Assembly (NCBI GenBank): GCA_035772735.1
Contig: JASDFA010000007.1
Location: 145,823,001-145,887,000, forward strand
Origin: Datura wrightii
Taxonomy: Eukaryota > Streptophyta > Magnoliopsida > Solanales > Solanaceae
Direction: 5' to 3'
Length of the DNA stretch: 64,000 nucleotides
Position numbers and translations under genes: made by a program. The notes below the pieces were generated by a model. The model ran no database searches and was not told the DNA's origin. It saw nothing but the letters and a program-made list of their open reading frames with translations. Below are positions 11,796 to 22,048 of this stretch, one piece after another. Position 1 is the stretch's first letter; each line of letters begins with the position of its first letter.

Positions 11796-12007
11796 TATTC
11801 ACGTGTGAAAGTCCATATCTAAGCGTAGGATTGATTTCTTCTCGATATACTTCCCAATTATCCAGTCCTCCTTCCAAGTAGTAGGATTGATGCCACAATT
11901 CAGCTGTATCCATCAGATGTACATGTGCTGTTTCCACTTGATGTTCTTCACTGATATGGAATACATCCGGAAAAAAAATAATTCAGACCCTCGCATCTAA
12001 AGATTTT

Positions 12008-12115
12008 GGGTCAGAAAATCTTAGTAGTTCAGTTGGTTGGCTACCTGAATTTTTATTTTTTTTAGTAAGAGTTCGATTTCCCACTTTTCAATCTTCCTTG
12101 CCTCCAATTTTTTTT
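12008..12115 (+). mobile_element. tRNA-derived SINE-like element
   Basis: TAGTTCAGTTGG (A-box-like) is followed about 50 bp later by GAGTTCGATTTCC (B-box-like) and a T/A-rich tail. The order and spacing match a Pol III internal promoter of a tRNA-derived SINE. A minus-strand relative is at about 4490-4612. Confidence 0.5.
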
Positions 12116-12483
12116 AAAAAAGAGATTTCGGGTCCTTGTCATCTAACAATGGAAACCTGAATTGGGGGATGGTAATTTGCCGTCCTTGTTGTCGATTTCC
12201 CAATAGCAGGTTTGGCAAATGGTTTAAAACCCTAAAACCTGTGGCAAGATAAGGAGTCATATGCCATAATTTTGGGACACAATTTATCACACTTTGCCAC
12301 ACAATTTGGAGAAATTCACCAACACGAGTTTCATAGATTTTGGTTAATGTCCAGGTAACACAATAGAAAATTACGGAATTGGAGGATGATCGCGTGAACG
12401 AATTTTACTCATGTTTTAAAAGCTTAATAGTATCAATTATATGTTTGATTAAAATACAGAGGTTCATTTCCATCAATTCTACC

Positions 12484-13175
12484 TAAAAGTTAATGGTTGC
12501 AGAACTCACTACCATCACAAGTTGTACAATTGGTTAGGAAATCAAGAAATCTTAAGCCCTCATAACTTCCTCCCTCCTAGTCTATTGGCCTCAAAGTTGA
12601 GCCTAATTAAAATTTTCAACTTTTCAAAACTACTCTTTCCGTCACTTTTATTTGTCCATTTTAAATTTTATATGAATAATGATTAATATGAGTATTTTGC
12701 CATAATATTCATTTTAATTGATGTATAGTTTTAGATTTTGGAAAATGATTTAGGGAATAACTAATTAATATTGAGGTAAAACTTGATGTTTTTCTGTTGA
12801 TATGCTAAAAGTGACAAGTAAAAGTAAAAATATATTTTTAATATAGTAGTCAAGTAAAAGTGAATGGAGGGAGTAGACAACACATACCCAATGGGTTTAT
12901 TTTGGGAAAAATCCATCATGTGAAGCTTAGAAACATTCGCCAATTCCTTATTGGTCCGAATCATTTGGGAGCAAGGGGGAATTTATGTATAAATTTTGAG
13001 GCGTGTAAACCCATGATTTTTCCGTAAAACTAGATATTAATTACTCTAAGTTCTTTTCAGTAAGATAAGTTAATCTGTAGGAATTTTTCCACTAAAATAA
13101 TTGAAACTGAGATTGAGATGCTGCAGCTGCAGTAAGAGACCAATTGCTTGAGGAATCTCACTGCAGTTGATTATT
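12484..13175 (-). pseudogene. LRR ectodomain remnants of receptor-kinase copy 2
   Basis: Three blocks match the intact gene. 12484-12630 corresponds to about 7010-7165, 12876-12950 to about 7165-7230, and 13045-13175 to about 7640-7760. The first two are adjacent in the intact gene and are separated here only by the MITE at 12633-12873. The gap between blocks two and three is a deletion of about 400 bp relative to the intact gene. The N-terminal exon part is gone. The order and strand fit one decayed copy whose kinase half is at 10169-11399. Confidence 0.75.
12633..12873. mobile_element. Stowaway-like MITE inside the copy-2 LRR remnant
   Basis: The ends are CTCTTTCCGTCACTTTTATT and the inverted AAGTAAAAGTGAATGGAGGGAG. 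They are flanked by TA on both sides (12631-12632 and 12874-12875), the Stowaway target duplication. The LRR homology continues directly across it. Confidence 0.75.
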
Positions 13176-13542
13176 TAGAGAGCTTTAGGTTAGACTTGGC
13201 ATTGATTCGAGTCCCTTTTACTATAACGCTTACTCAACAATAAAATATGAAAGATTCAAAATCATTCACACTCCCGACTTTATTTTAAAAAATAAATTTT
13301 CACTCAACTGATAAATTTCCTCACCCCCTCTCCCTTATCCTATGCCGTCCCTTATAGTCAGTTGACCCTGGGGATTATTCAATTGATAATCTCGGAGTAG
13401 AATAATTCAAACCTCCTCAGCAATCACATTCACCATCTTGGAGTCAGAGAAGTCTATATTTCCGTTTCAGTAAAATCTTTCTTTTTTGTGTGTGTCATAT
13501 AAATATATAGTCACCAGAATTCACCTTTATGCAATATGCTCA

Positions 13543-13772
13543 CTTCCGTCCTAATTTATGTGATGTATTTTTATTAGGAATGAAGTTTAAAAAATATTTA
13601 AAAATTTATAAATTTATAGTCTAAAATAAGTCATAGATATATGTGTGGTTATAAATCATCTCATTAAGGATGAAATGAATTTTAAAGTCAAATTGTTACT
13701 AAATATAAAAATGTGTTATTCTTTTTGGGACGGATAAAAAAAAATGTCATATAAATTGAGACAGAATGAGTA
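13543..13772. mobile_element. Stowaway-like MITE
   Basis: CTTCCGTCCTAATTTATGTG at the left and the inverted CATATAAATTGAGACAGAA at the right enclose AT-rich DNA with an internal GGGACGGA. This is the common Stowaway head and tail pattern. The ends are slightly diverged and the TA duplication is not certain. Confidence 0.55.
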
Positions 13773-14034
13773 TGCAATTTGGTAAGATCCTAATTAGAGT
13801 GTTCAACTCTTCAAGACCAGCCAATTTTGGGAGAAATGATTTTCTAGTCATTTACTTTTTTTTCTTTTAAAGTTTTATGGCCTTTTACAAGAGATATTTA
13901 TTTTTACACATAAGAAATCCTCATTTTTATACATAAAAAATTTAAATATTTTTTTCTATTCAAATTGTAAAGAACTAAAAAATTCTTATCTCCTCGCAAA
14001 CTCCTTTGAGTGGAGGTAGTGAAAGCTCAATTTA

Positions 14035-15178
14035 CCCAAACTTTTGGAATGCCAAAAGTGCTTACTTTTTCTAAAAAAATGCTTATTTAAAAAAAAAGAA
14101 AGAGGTGTTTGGCCAAGCTTTTGGGAGAAAATAAGTGCTTTTAAGGAGTAACAGAAACTGTTTTTCAGAAGCTAAAAAAAGTAATTTCTCCCCAAAAGCA
14201 CTTATTTGAAAAATACTTTTGAGAAAAATACACTTAGAAACACTTTTAAAAAGCTTGATCAAACACTATTAGGGGCAGTTTCGTTACAGGTTAGAGTTAT
14301 GTAGGTATTAGTAATACATGAATTAGTGATGAGAGAATCTATGTATTATTTTATGCAGGGATTAGTTATGTAGATATTAGTTATGTAGGTTTTAGTTATG
14401 TAGAGATTACAATACATGAATTATTGATTATTAAATATTTAATTTGTTGTAAATTAATATATATTATTTACAAATAAATAAGTAAATAAATAGTATAAAA
14501 TTATTGTATAATTGAATTTTTTTAAAAGAAAGAAATGGAGGTGTAAATGTACCCTAAATAAAAAAAAGTGGATCAATATATATATATAATATTCATATTA
14601 TCCAAAAAAAATTTAAAAAAATAAAAAGTAATAACTAATTCTGGGTAAATATGCATGGAATAAAGTATAATTTTAAAAAAATGTATCGAATTAAAAAAGA
14701 TTTTAAAAGAGGGTAAATGTGTAATTTTATAATTTTAATCAATGTATATCTAATACCCACATAACTTATTCCATCTTCTACCCCACATAAACTTATACAT
14801 AGATTTCCTCATAAGTTATAAGTTATGTGAATATTAGTTTTGTAGAATTACTAAACACAACAAAACATTGTATAACATTAATACATGAATAACTTTTATA
14901 CAACATTTAAAACATATCAATCAAACATAGTATAAAATTAATACATGAATAACTTTTATCCTATTTAAAACCAAATAAGGTATAAAATTAATACATGAAT
15001 AACTTATTTTGGCCCTTATCCAGTAACCAAACGACCCCCAATTGCTGCTTAAAAGTGTTTTTTAAGTTTATTGGTCAAACACAAACTGTTTCTCCCAAAA
15101 TGTACTTTTTTGATAAGCACTTTTAAAAAAAAAAACTTCTCACAATAAGCTGATTTTAGAAACTTGGCCAAATAGGCT
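14035..15178 (-). mobile_element. MITE family A, interrupted by a second MITE
   Basis: This copy is in the opposite orientation to 2693-3088. It begins AAACTTTTGGAATGCC and ends GAAACTTGGCCAAATAGGC. Its interior sequence stops at about 14268 and resumes at about 15040 (AATTGCTGCTTAAAAGTG). Other copies show that these two points are adjacent in an unbroken element. Confidence 0.65.
14272..15039. mobile_element. Nested MITE with GGGGCAGTTTCGTTAC termini
   Basis: The inverted termini are GGGGCAGTTTCGTTACAGG and CCAGTAACCAAACGACCCC, about 15 of 19 positions matching. Inside are repeats of TTATGTAGGTATTAG and of ATTAATACATGAATAACTT, with no ORF. It is younger than the family-A element it interrupts. 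The target duplication is not clean. Confidence 0.65.
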
Positions 15179-15238
15179 ATAAATAAACATAATTTCAGGT
15201 TATCGAGCAAAACTTGTTCAATTGAACTAGACTAATAG

Positions 15239-15597
15239 TCTGTTTGCCCAATCTTCTAAAATCAGCTTATTTTGAGAAGTGTTTTTGCAAAAGTGCTTAT
15301 TAAAAAAGTACTTTGGTGAGAAGCAATTTGTATTTGGCCAATAAATTTAAAAAATACTTTTGAATAACAATTAATGTTTGACCAAACTTTTCAAAAGTGT
15401 TTTTAAGTGTATTTTTCTCAAAAGTGCTTTTCAAATAAGTGTTTTTGGGAAGAAGCTACGTTTTTTAGTTTCTTAAAAACAACTTCTACTACTTCCTAAA
15501 AATACTTATTTTTTCCTAAAAGTTTGTCCAAGCACCTCATTTTTTTAAAAAATAAATATTTTTTTGGCCTTCCAAAAATTTGGCCAAACAAGTTATA
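15239..15597 (+). mobile_element. MITE family A, third copy
   Basis: CTGTTTGCCCAATCTTCTAA at the left and CCAAAAATTTGGCCAAACA at the right. The interior aligns with 2693-3088 (AAAATCAGCTTATTTTGAGA, AAGTGTTTTTAAGTGTATTT). It is uninterrupted and non-coding. Confidence 0.65.
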
Positions 15598-15819
15598 AGT
15601 AATAGGTACCTCTTATAAATGAGAGATAATTTTCTAGTTTTTTATTAATTTTTTTGTTTTGTGATTTTTTTATAAGATTTTTTTATTTTTACATATAGAA
15701 GATCTTTATTGTTAGACGTAAGAGATCTGAAAATGTCATTTTCTTCCATTCAAATTGTAAAAAAGGTAAAATATCTCATTTTCTCTTTATAAATAAAGGT
15801 GTCATGTCTCTAACATTTA

Positions 15820-16244
15820 GGGATCATTTGGTAGGATGCATTAGAAAAACTAATGCACGCATTTACTTTGTGTATTAGTAATATCTTGTTTGATATACTT
15901 TTTCAACCCAACATTAGTTATACACTTTATTATTATGTTATACATATCTAATATATGAAAAATCATTTATTAGTAATGCAATAGTTTTTTATGCATGCAT
16001 TACCATGATTAAAGACACAATTGTCTTTCAAAATCTTTTCCACGTCCTTTCTATCTTATTTATGGGGGGTATTTTTATATAAAAATTTTTAAAAATAAAA
16101 TTATGAAATGCATATTATATTTAATACACCAAAGTAAATAGTACATAAGAATAATCTCAGCATAAATAATAGCGTATTACTAATGCCAACATTGCTAATA
16201 CATCTTATTCAACATTATTCTTATACACTCTAGCAAATGACCCC
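15820..16244. mobile_element. Tourist-like MITE with TTA target duplication
   Basis: Termini GGGATCATTTG and the inverted CAAATGACCCC are flanked by TTA at 15817-15819 and 16245-16247. The 3 bp TTA duplication and G-rich terminus fit the PIF/Harbinger (Tourist) group. About 425 bp, no ORF. Confidence 0.75.
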
Positions 16245-16549
16245 TTAGTATTTATAATAAATGATCTATCCAAAGAAAAAAATAAATTTTTTAACTCTTT
16301 ACAAATATTTTTTTATTTTGTTAATTTTTTATAAGAAATTCTTATTTTTATATATAAAAAATTATTATTTTTATACATAAAAAAGTAAAAAAAAAAAAAG
16401 CCATAAAAAATAAGAGATCTGATTTCCACGCGCAATTCAATCATCGACAGTGAATTATGTTGCAGATAATACTTGTTTTAACATTTGAAGAAAAAAAAAG
16501 AACTAAAAAGAGGAATTAACAAGGAAAAAGGGGGAAAAATTAAACTAAC

Positions 16550-16925
16550 CTTTCCGGCACCCATCACCGTCGCGGAAACCATCACCGGTGAATCCATCTT
16601 TACACCGGCACCGGAAACCGTTTCGGTTCCCCGGAAGAAAAATGTTAGTACAATTTGCATCGTTATGACATGCACAATCCCCTTCTAATCCCCAGGCCAA
16701 TCCCAACGTCTGAAACTCCAGGAACATCGCAGAGCTATTCTTTGTATCATTATCCATACCAATTAAGATGGACGACACCACAAATGGATAAGGAACACGC
16801 GGACCATTAGAACCAGATCCACAGCGCTGATCGCACCGAATTGAATGAGTAGCCCCAACAGACGATGAGGACCAAACCAATAGAATTGAGAGGACGAATC
16901 TACTGATTATCTGATGAAAAATCAT
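16550..16925 (-). CDS. Wall-associated kinase-like first exon (signal peptide, GUB_WAK-type, EGF-like)
   Basis: From ATG at 16925 the frame runs 376 nt to a good donor (GGAAAG|GTTAGT, phase 1). It encodes a signal peptide (hydrophobic FVLSILLVWSSS), a Cys-rich RCDQRCG...VPYPF motif as in WAK galacturonan-binding domains, and an EGF-like stretch (CACHNDANC...CRCKDGFTGDGF). It ends at GCRK, exactly where exon 1 of WAKL14-type genes ends. No WAK-type kinase exon is found anywhere downstream in the window. The next same-strand kinase is the LRR-XII half at 11399-10169, whose acceptor phase matches. It is therefore either a stranded exon of a broken gene or exon 1 of a chimera. The donor and frame are intact. 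Confidence 0.7.
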
Positions 16926-18533
16926 GGTTCGAACTTCCAAATTGAATTAAAGAGAGAAATCACCGTCTATTGTTTCTAAGAGGACATGAATTGTTTCTAA
17001 GAGGACTACTATTCATGTTCAAGCTTCTCTTTGCTTTATTCAATTTTGTTTTGTTTGTTCTGTGAGGGTTGTAATTTGTAGTTTATTCAAGACGTGCCCA
17101 AATTTTATAAACCTCTGCCTTTGTTACTTTTCTTAATTCCGTTTATTCACAAGAAGACTAAAGCTTATATACATTGCTTATTGTGCTTTCTTCAAATTAT
17201 GCTAATGCGCATACGTTTATTGGATTTAAAACTAGTTAAATGGACTCAAGAATCTCTATAATTGTGGAAAATTTTCAGCACAGTGCTCATTAAAAGTTTT
17301 GTGTTTCATTTTTGTCATAACATGTAGCTTTAGTCTACTTCTTTGCTGCTTTTATTAGTCACTTCAGATTCAACAACTACTGATTTTGTATTTTGATGCT
17401 GCTATTTTTTGTTGCCAGTGGCGGAGCCAGCATTGTGTTTACAGGTTCGGCAGAACCTAGTAGCTAAAAATTCCTGGCCCCGCCTCTGTTTGTTGCTGCT
17501 GATTCTTGTAGGCTGGAGTATTTGGGAAGCTAATTTGGTATGGCAGCTGCTGATTTTGGATGCTTTGTTCTGATATGCTGTTGTGCTGCCTTCAATGTTT
17601 GTTTTGGGGTTTTTTTTCCATCAGTCCTTTGACAAAACGTAGTCCTGGACTGAAAAATGTTCACATTTTACATAGATACAGGACTATTGTCCACTTTATA
17701 TAAAGAACCAAAATATGTAAAAAAGGACTATTATCTTCAATTTGTGAAACTCACTTCATCTGTCCTCTGCAACCCAATAGCTTGTTAATAACTTGACATG
17801 ATGATTAAAATAGGAAAAAAGAAAAGATGCACAGAGTGTGCCTTCTGAAGGTCTTGCATATCTGGGTTTCGAATAAGTCCTTCGGATATTTAAGACAAAG
17901 ACACGAAAATTGTGTGGCCATCCTCTATCTGCAGTCGACCTTCTGGCTTTGTCCATGATAAATGAATGTTTTGATCTGGTTTGATTCATGATCATTTGCA
18001 AACATTATCTAGTGGACTTTATGGACAGCCATTCACTACTGTTATGCAATGAGTTACCTCTAGAATTACCTCTTATTATTATATCTGATCCCAGAGGATT
18101 CAAATTTTTGCAGGCATACTTGATTCAAATATGCATGTATTATCACTTAGATCTGCTTAATAGTGCAGATCAGAATATTGAGCTTTCTCGCGCTTGTTAG
18201 AGTGTGCCCATCTTATCGAGCTTCTCATGTAAAATAAAGTTGGGAATAGTTATACGTTGGTGTTTTACTAGCTTCTCTATGCTTTTTACTTGAGTTTGTA
18301 TTATCATAATTGAGGAAAATGAGTATTTATTGTGGTTTTATTTATGTTACAGGTTTAGTAGGATGGAGAAGAGTGGTGGAGCTAAACAAGTTAAAAGCAA
18401 GCTAAAAGTTACAAGTAAACAAGAATTTCTGTATAGGGACACAGCGGCTGCTTAAGCGGAGAGAAGTTCACAAAAGCGGAGTCAAATAGTGGAAAAGGAG
18501 TGAAGGATATTAAGTCATTGAAAAAATTTACTA
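16926..18533. other. Intergenic region upstream of the WAK-type exon
   Basis: At 17416-17490 lies the common Solanaceae repeat beginning AGTGGCGGAGCCAGCA and ending CCCCGCCTCTG. At about 17880-17990 the minus strand has a weak, frameshifted resemblance to a ubiquitin-like domain. At 18363-18455 there is a 30-codon ORF with a Lys-rich product (MEKSGGAKQ...), preceded by an acceptor-like TTACAG. None of these can be called a gene with confidence. Confidence 0.35.
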
Positions 18534-18538
18534 CTGTT

Positions 18539-18861
18539 TGTTGTGGAAATTCGAGCTATTTTCCACCAATAGCAAAACTAATAATGGCTAACAATGATAA
18601 ATAAGAAGCAGAAAAGAGAATAAAGAGAATACCAAAATTTGACGAGGTTCGGCCAATTATGTCTAAATCCCCGGACACCACTACAAATATATTTCTCCAA
18701 GAAGATTACAAGAGAGAAAATAAACTAAGCCTCTAAAAGAGTTAGAAGGCTTCAAGTTTGGTGTGATAAAACCAAAAGGGGGAGGCTTCCTTTTATAGTC
18801 TAAGGTTGCCTCCCTATGTCTACTCATCTTCCAATGTGGGACTTTGAGCCAAAAAACAACA
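18539..18861 (-). repeat. 3' LTR of the hairpin copia element
   Basis: On the minus strand it starts TGTTGTTTTTTGGCTC and ends TTTCCACAACA (TG...CA). Just before it (18862-18876) is the polypurine tract AAGGTGGAGATT. It differs from the 5' LTR at about four positions counted by eye. Confidence 0.85.
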
Positions 18862-18948
18862 AATCTCCACCTTGGCAAAAAGTCCCAAAAGTTACAAAAT
18901 CTTCTCTCACAACTATCTCTAGTAGTGTCTTCAAATGCACCTATGGTG

Positions 18949-19548
18949 CTACCCATGTGCAATCTTCACAATATTGATCAAATTCATACAATGTTGAAAT
19001 TTGATCGATGTCACTATCTTGGTCATCATATCTGCAGGATTTTCAGCTGTCTGGATCTTCTGAAGTAGTATTTCACCTTCTTCCAGAATCTCCCTTACAA
19101 AGTGATGTCGAACATCTATATGCTTCGTTCGTGCGTGATAGACTTGGTTCTTTGCTAAACAAATAGCACTCTGACTGTCACAATGCACCTTGACGTGCTT
19201 TTGACCAACTCCCAAATCCTTCAGCAACCCTTGAAGCCAAATAGCCTCCTTAACAGCTTCGGTAACAGCCATATACTCTGCCTCTGTAGTAGACAAAGCG
19301 ACTGTTGACTGCAAAGTAGACTTCCAACTAACATGTGCCTTTGTAAGTGTAAACACATAACCGGTAGTTGATCTTCGTTTGTCCAAATCACCGGCATAGT
19401 CGGAATCACAATATCCAACTACATATTGACCAATCTTTTTATCCTGCTCAAATAATAACCCAACATCCACGGTGTTCCGAATATACCGTAGAATCCATTT
19501 GACAGCTTGCCAATGTCCTTTACCAGGATCATGCATATACCTGCTCAC
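18949..19548 (-). pseudogene. Copia RNase H, left arm
   Basis: The reading frame gives the C-terminal RNase H part of a copia Pol (Tnt1/Tork-like): YCDSDYAGDLDKRRSTTGYV, STTEAEYMA, KHIDVRHHFVRE and the closing ADMMTK segment. It is open for 199 codons but lacks the reverse transcriptase in front of it, so it is not a functional gene. Confidence 0.85.
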
Positions 19549-19551
19549 AAC

Positions 19552-19863
19552 CTAGTTGCATCTGACCCTTCATCATCAAGAGTTGCAACTGCAGCTGTCC
19601 CAACAATTGTATTACCATCATGGTAATACAAATTATTCTTCCGGGTGCCTTTAAGCATCACCAGAGCTCCAGAGACTATTTTCAAGACTCCATCTCGCAT
19701 TGTCACCGTCAATCCTTTGGATTCTAGGACTCCCAAAGAGATGAGATTTTTCTTCATGTCAGGTACATACCTGACCTCTGTCAAAACTCTAGTTGATCCA
19801 TCATGATTCTTTAAGTTGACTGAACCAATTCCTATTGTTTCACAAAATGTGTCGTTGCCCATA
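19552..19863 (-). pseudogene. Copia protease-region fragment, left arm
   Basis: Encodes the segment downstream of the protease active site (MGNDTFCETIGI, VRYVPDMKKNLISLG, GTRKNNLYY) and stops at SDATRL, where intact relatives run into the LWHxRLGH pre-integrase motif. The frame does not continue into RNase H. Upstream (19864-19916) it enters the loop and loses homology. Confidence 0.8.
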
Positions 19864-19982
19864 TTAACAACCTCCACAAGGCGATCTGACAAGTGGTTGT
19901 TTGACTCAGCATGCAACCAACATATTTGTCATATCCGGGAGTGGTTCTTTGAGTTTAAAGAGATAGACGGTGGAGTTGTCTA
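19864..19982 (+). other. Loop between the two arms of the inverted repeat
   Basis: About 119 nt unique to the right arm. On the plus strand it encodes the protease active-site region (WLFDSACNQHICHIREWF), where the catalytic Asp-Ser is followed by Ala instead of Gly. The left arm does not contain it, so it forms the unpaired loop. Confidence 0.65.
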
Positions 19983-20897
19983 TATGGGCAACGACACATT
20001 TTGTGAAACAATAGGAATTGTTTCAGTCAACTTAAAGAATCATGATGGATCAACTAGAGTTTTGACAGAGGTCAGGTATGTACCTGACATGAAGAAGAAT
20101 CTCATCTCTTTGGGAGTCCTAGAATCCAAAGGATTGACGGTGACAATGCGAGATGGAGTCTTGAAAATAGTCTCTGGAGCTCTGGTGATGCTTAAAGGCA
20201 CCCGGAAGAATAATTTGTATTACTATGATGGTAATACAATTGTTGGGACAGCTGCAGTTGCAACTCTTGATGATGAAGGGTCAGATGCAACTAGGTTGTG
20301 AGCAGGTATATGCATGATCCTGGTAAAGGACATTGGCAAGCTGTCAAATGGATTCTACGGTATATTCGGAACACCGTGGATGTTGGGTTATTATTTGAGC
20401 AGGATAAAAAGATTGGTCAATATGTAGTTGGATATTGTGATTCCGACTATGCCGGTGATTTGGACAAACGGAGATCAACTACCGGTTATGTGTTTACACT
20501 TACAAAGGCACATGTTAGTTGGAAGTCTACTTTGCAGTCAACAGTCGCTTTGTCTACTACAGAGGCAGAGTATATGGCTGTTACCGAAGCTGTTAAGGAG
20601 GCTATTTGGCTTCAAGGGTTGCTGAAGGATTTGGGAGTTGGTCAAAAGCACGTCAAGGTGCATTGTGACAGTCAGAGTGCTATTTGTTTAGCAAAGAACC
20701 AAGTCTATCACGCACGAACGAAGCATATAGATGTTCGACATCACTTTGTAAGGGAGATTCTGGAAGAAGGTGAAATACTACTTCAGAAGATCCAGACAGC
20801 TGAAAATCCTGCAGATATGATGACCAAGATAGTGACATCGATCAAATTTCAACATTGTATGAATTTGATCAATATTGTGAAGATTGCACATGGGTAG
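19983..20897 (+). pseudogene. Inverted arm: protease fragment and RNase H
   Basis: Mirror image of 18949-19863. The protease frame ends at 20301 with the same SDATRL stop, and the RNase H frame opens at 20298. Only isolated differences from the left arm were noticed (for example GIV against GIG, YYDG against YHDG). Confidence 0.85.
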
Positions 20898-20984
20898 CAC
20901 CATAGGTGCATTTGAAGACACTACTAGAGATAGTTGTGAGAGAAGATTTTGTAACTTTTGGGACTTTTTGCCAAGGTGGAGATT

Positions 20985-21226
20985 TGTTGTTTTTTGGCTC
21001 AAAGTCCCACATTGGAAGATGAGTAGACATAGGGAGGCAACCTTAGACTATAAAAGGAAGCCTCCCCCTTTTGGTTTTATCACACCAAACTTGAAGCCTT
21101 CTAACTCTTTTAGAGGCTTAGTTTATTTTCTCTCTTGTAATCTTCTTGGAGAAATATATTTGTAGTGGTGTCCGGGGATTTAGGCATAATTGACCGAACC
21201 TCATCAAATCTTGGTATTCTCTTTTT
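20985..21226 (+). repeat. Truncated, inverted LTR copy
   Basis: Starts TGTTGTTTTTTGGCTC and follows the LTR until GGTATTCTCTTT, where it joins the inverted gag fragment. The joint shares the short sequence AAAGAGAA (minus strand) between the gag end and the LTR, consistent with microhomology at a template switch. Confidence 0.8.
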
Positions 21227-21431
21227 CAATAGCAATGTCTAGACCTTGCTGGAAAAGCGCGTCTAGAACTTCACCTTGCCATATCCCGAAATGACCCGTA
21301 CCGTCAAAAATCTCCACCGCAAATCTTGCATTTGGCACAGCAAATCTCGTCAAAATTGACGACGAAGATGCTGCCGAAGTTGATGTAGTGGAAACTGTGG
21401 CTCTCGAAGTCTGCTCATTATTATCAGCCAT
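21227..21431 (-). pseudogene. Copia gag N-terminal fragment
   Basis: ATG at 21431, then MADNNEQ, a Ser/Thr-rich stretch and FDGTGHFGIWQGEVLDAL, the conserved start of Tnt1-like Gag. It is truncated after about 68 codons by the inverted arm. Confidence 0.75.
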
Positions 21432-21711
21432 TTTTGCTCTAAAGTGAAAAATTACCAGTAATAATTTAGCCAAAAAAATGCACCAGGAAAATTCCCAGGA
21501 AAAACTGGAGGGGTCACACGGTCCCACTTAAAAACCAGTTTCCTTAGACAGAACTTCCCTAGACATGCACTTAATTAGACAATATATTACTTAGCAATTT
21601 TAACACAAATTTACAAAAAAATAATCTCAAGAAATTTTTTCTGATGTGGAGGATCAGTTAAAACCGCAACCACAGAGCATACTAAAATTTCAAGAGAAAT
21701 CGCAACCAAAA

Positions 21712-21723
21712 GCTCTGATACCA
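21712..21723 (-). other. Primer binding site of the hairpin copia element
   Basis: Minus-strand TGGTATCAGAGC, complementary to the 3' end of plant initiator tRNA-Met. It lies two bases inside the 5' LTR, as is usual for copia elements. Confidence 0.85.
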
Positions 21724-21725
21724 AT

Positions 21726-22048
21726 TGTTGTGGAAATTCGAGCTATTTTCCACCAATAGCAAAACTAATAATGGCTAACAATGATAAATAAGAAGCAGAA
21801 AAGAGAATAAAGAGAATACCAAGATTTAACGAGGTTCGGCCAATTATGCCTAAATCCCCGGACACCACTACAAATATATTTCTCCAAGAAGATTACAAGA
21901 GAGAAAATAAACTAAGCCTCTAAAAGAGTTAGAAGGCTTCAAGTTTGGTGTGATAAAACCAAAAGGGGGAGGCTTCCTTTTATAGTCTAAGGTTGCCTCT
22001 CTATGTCTACTCATCTTCCAATGTGGGACTTTGAGCCAAAAAACAACA
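21726..22048 (-). repeat. 5' LTR of the hairpin copia element
   Basis: Complete 323 bp TG...CA repeat, in the same orientation as 18539-18861. About four differences between the two, which suggests a fairly young insertion. Confidence 0.85.

Larger units (their letters stand above)
18539..22048 (-). mobile_element. Defective copia retrotransposon rebuilt as a long inverted repeat (hairpin element)
   Basis: Two 323 bp LTRs in the same (minus) orientation bound the element: 21726-22048 (5') and 18539-18861 (3'). They are flanked by CTGTT (18534-18538) and TTGTT (22049-22053), a target duplication with one change. Behind the 5' LTR are the PBS and the start of gag. Gag stops after about 68 codons and runs into an inverted copy of the 3' part of the element (21226 back to about 19983): partial LTR, RNase H, protease fragment. 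A loop of about 120 nt follows, and then the same 3' part in normal orientation. Both arms share one internal deletion that joins the protease region directly to RNase H and removes integrase and reverse transcriptase. The inversion therefore came after the deletion. The arms look more than 99% identical; the RNase H translations are the same over 199 residues. It is non-autonomous. Confidence 0.88.

Noticed and set aside
12114..12302. Minus-strand ORF of 62 codons between the kinase half and LRR remnants of copy 2
   Set aside because: No recognisable domain; lies in inserted, decaying DNA next to a SINE.
17880..17995. Weak ubiquitin-like reading on the minus strand (IEDGHT-type motif after a frameshift)
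   Set aside because: Only a few residues fit and a frameshift has to be assumed. Not enough to call even a pseudogene.
18363..18455. Small plus-strand ORF (30 codons, Lys-rich) preceded by an acceptor-like TTACAG
   Set aside because: Too short, no upstream exon found and no family recognised. Left as a note only.
19816..20301. Reading the two protease fragments as two independent genes or two separate retrotransposon insertions
   Set aside because: The inverted arms sit between one pair of LTRs with one target duplication and share the same deletion joint, so they form one rearranged element.
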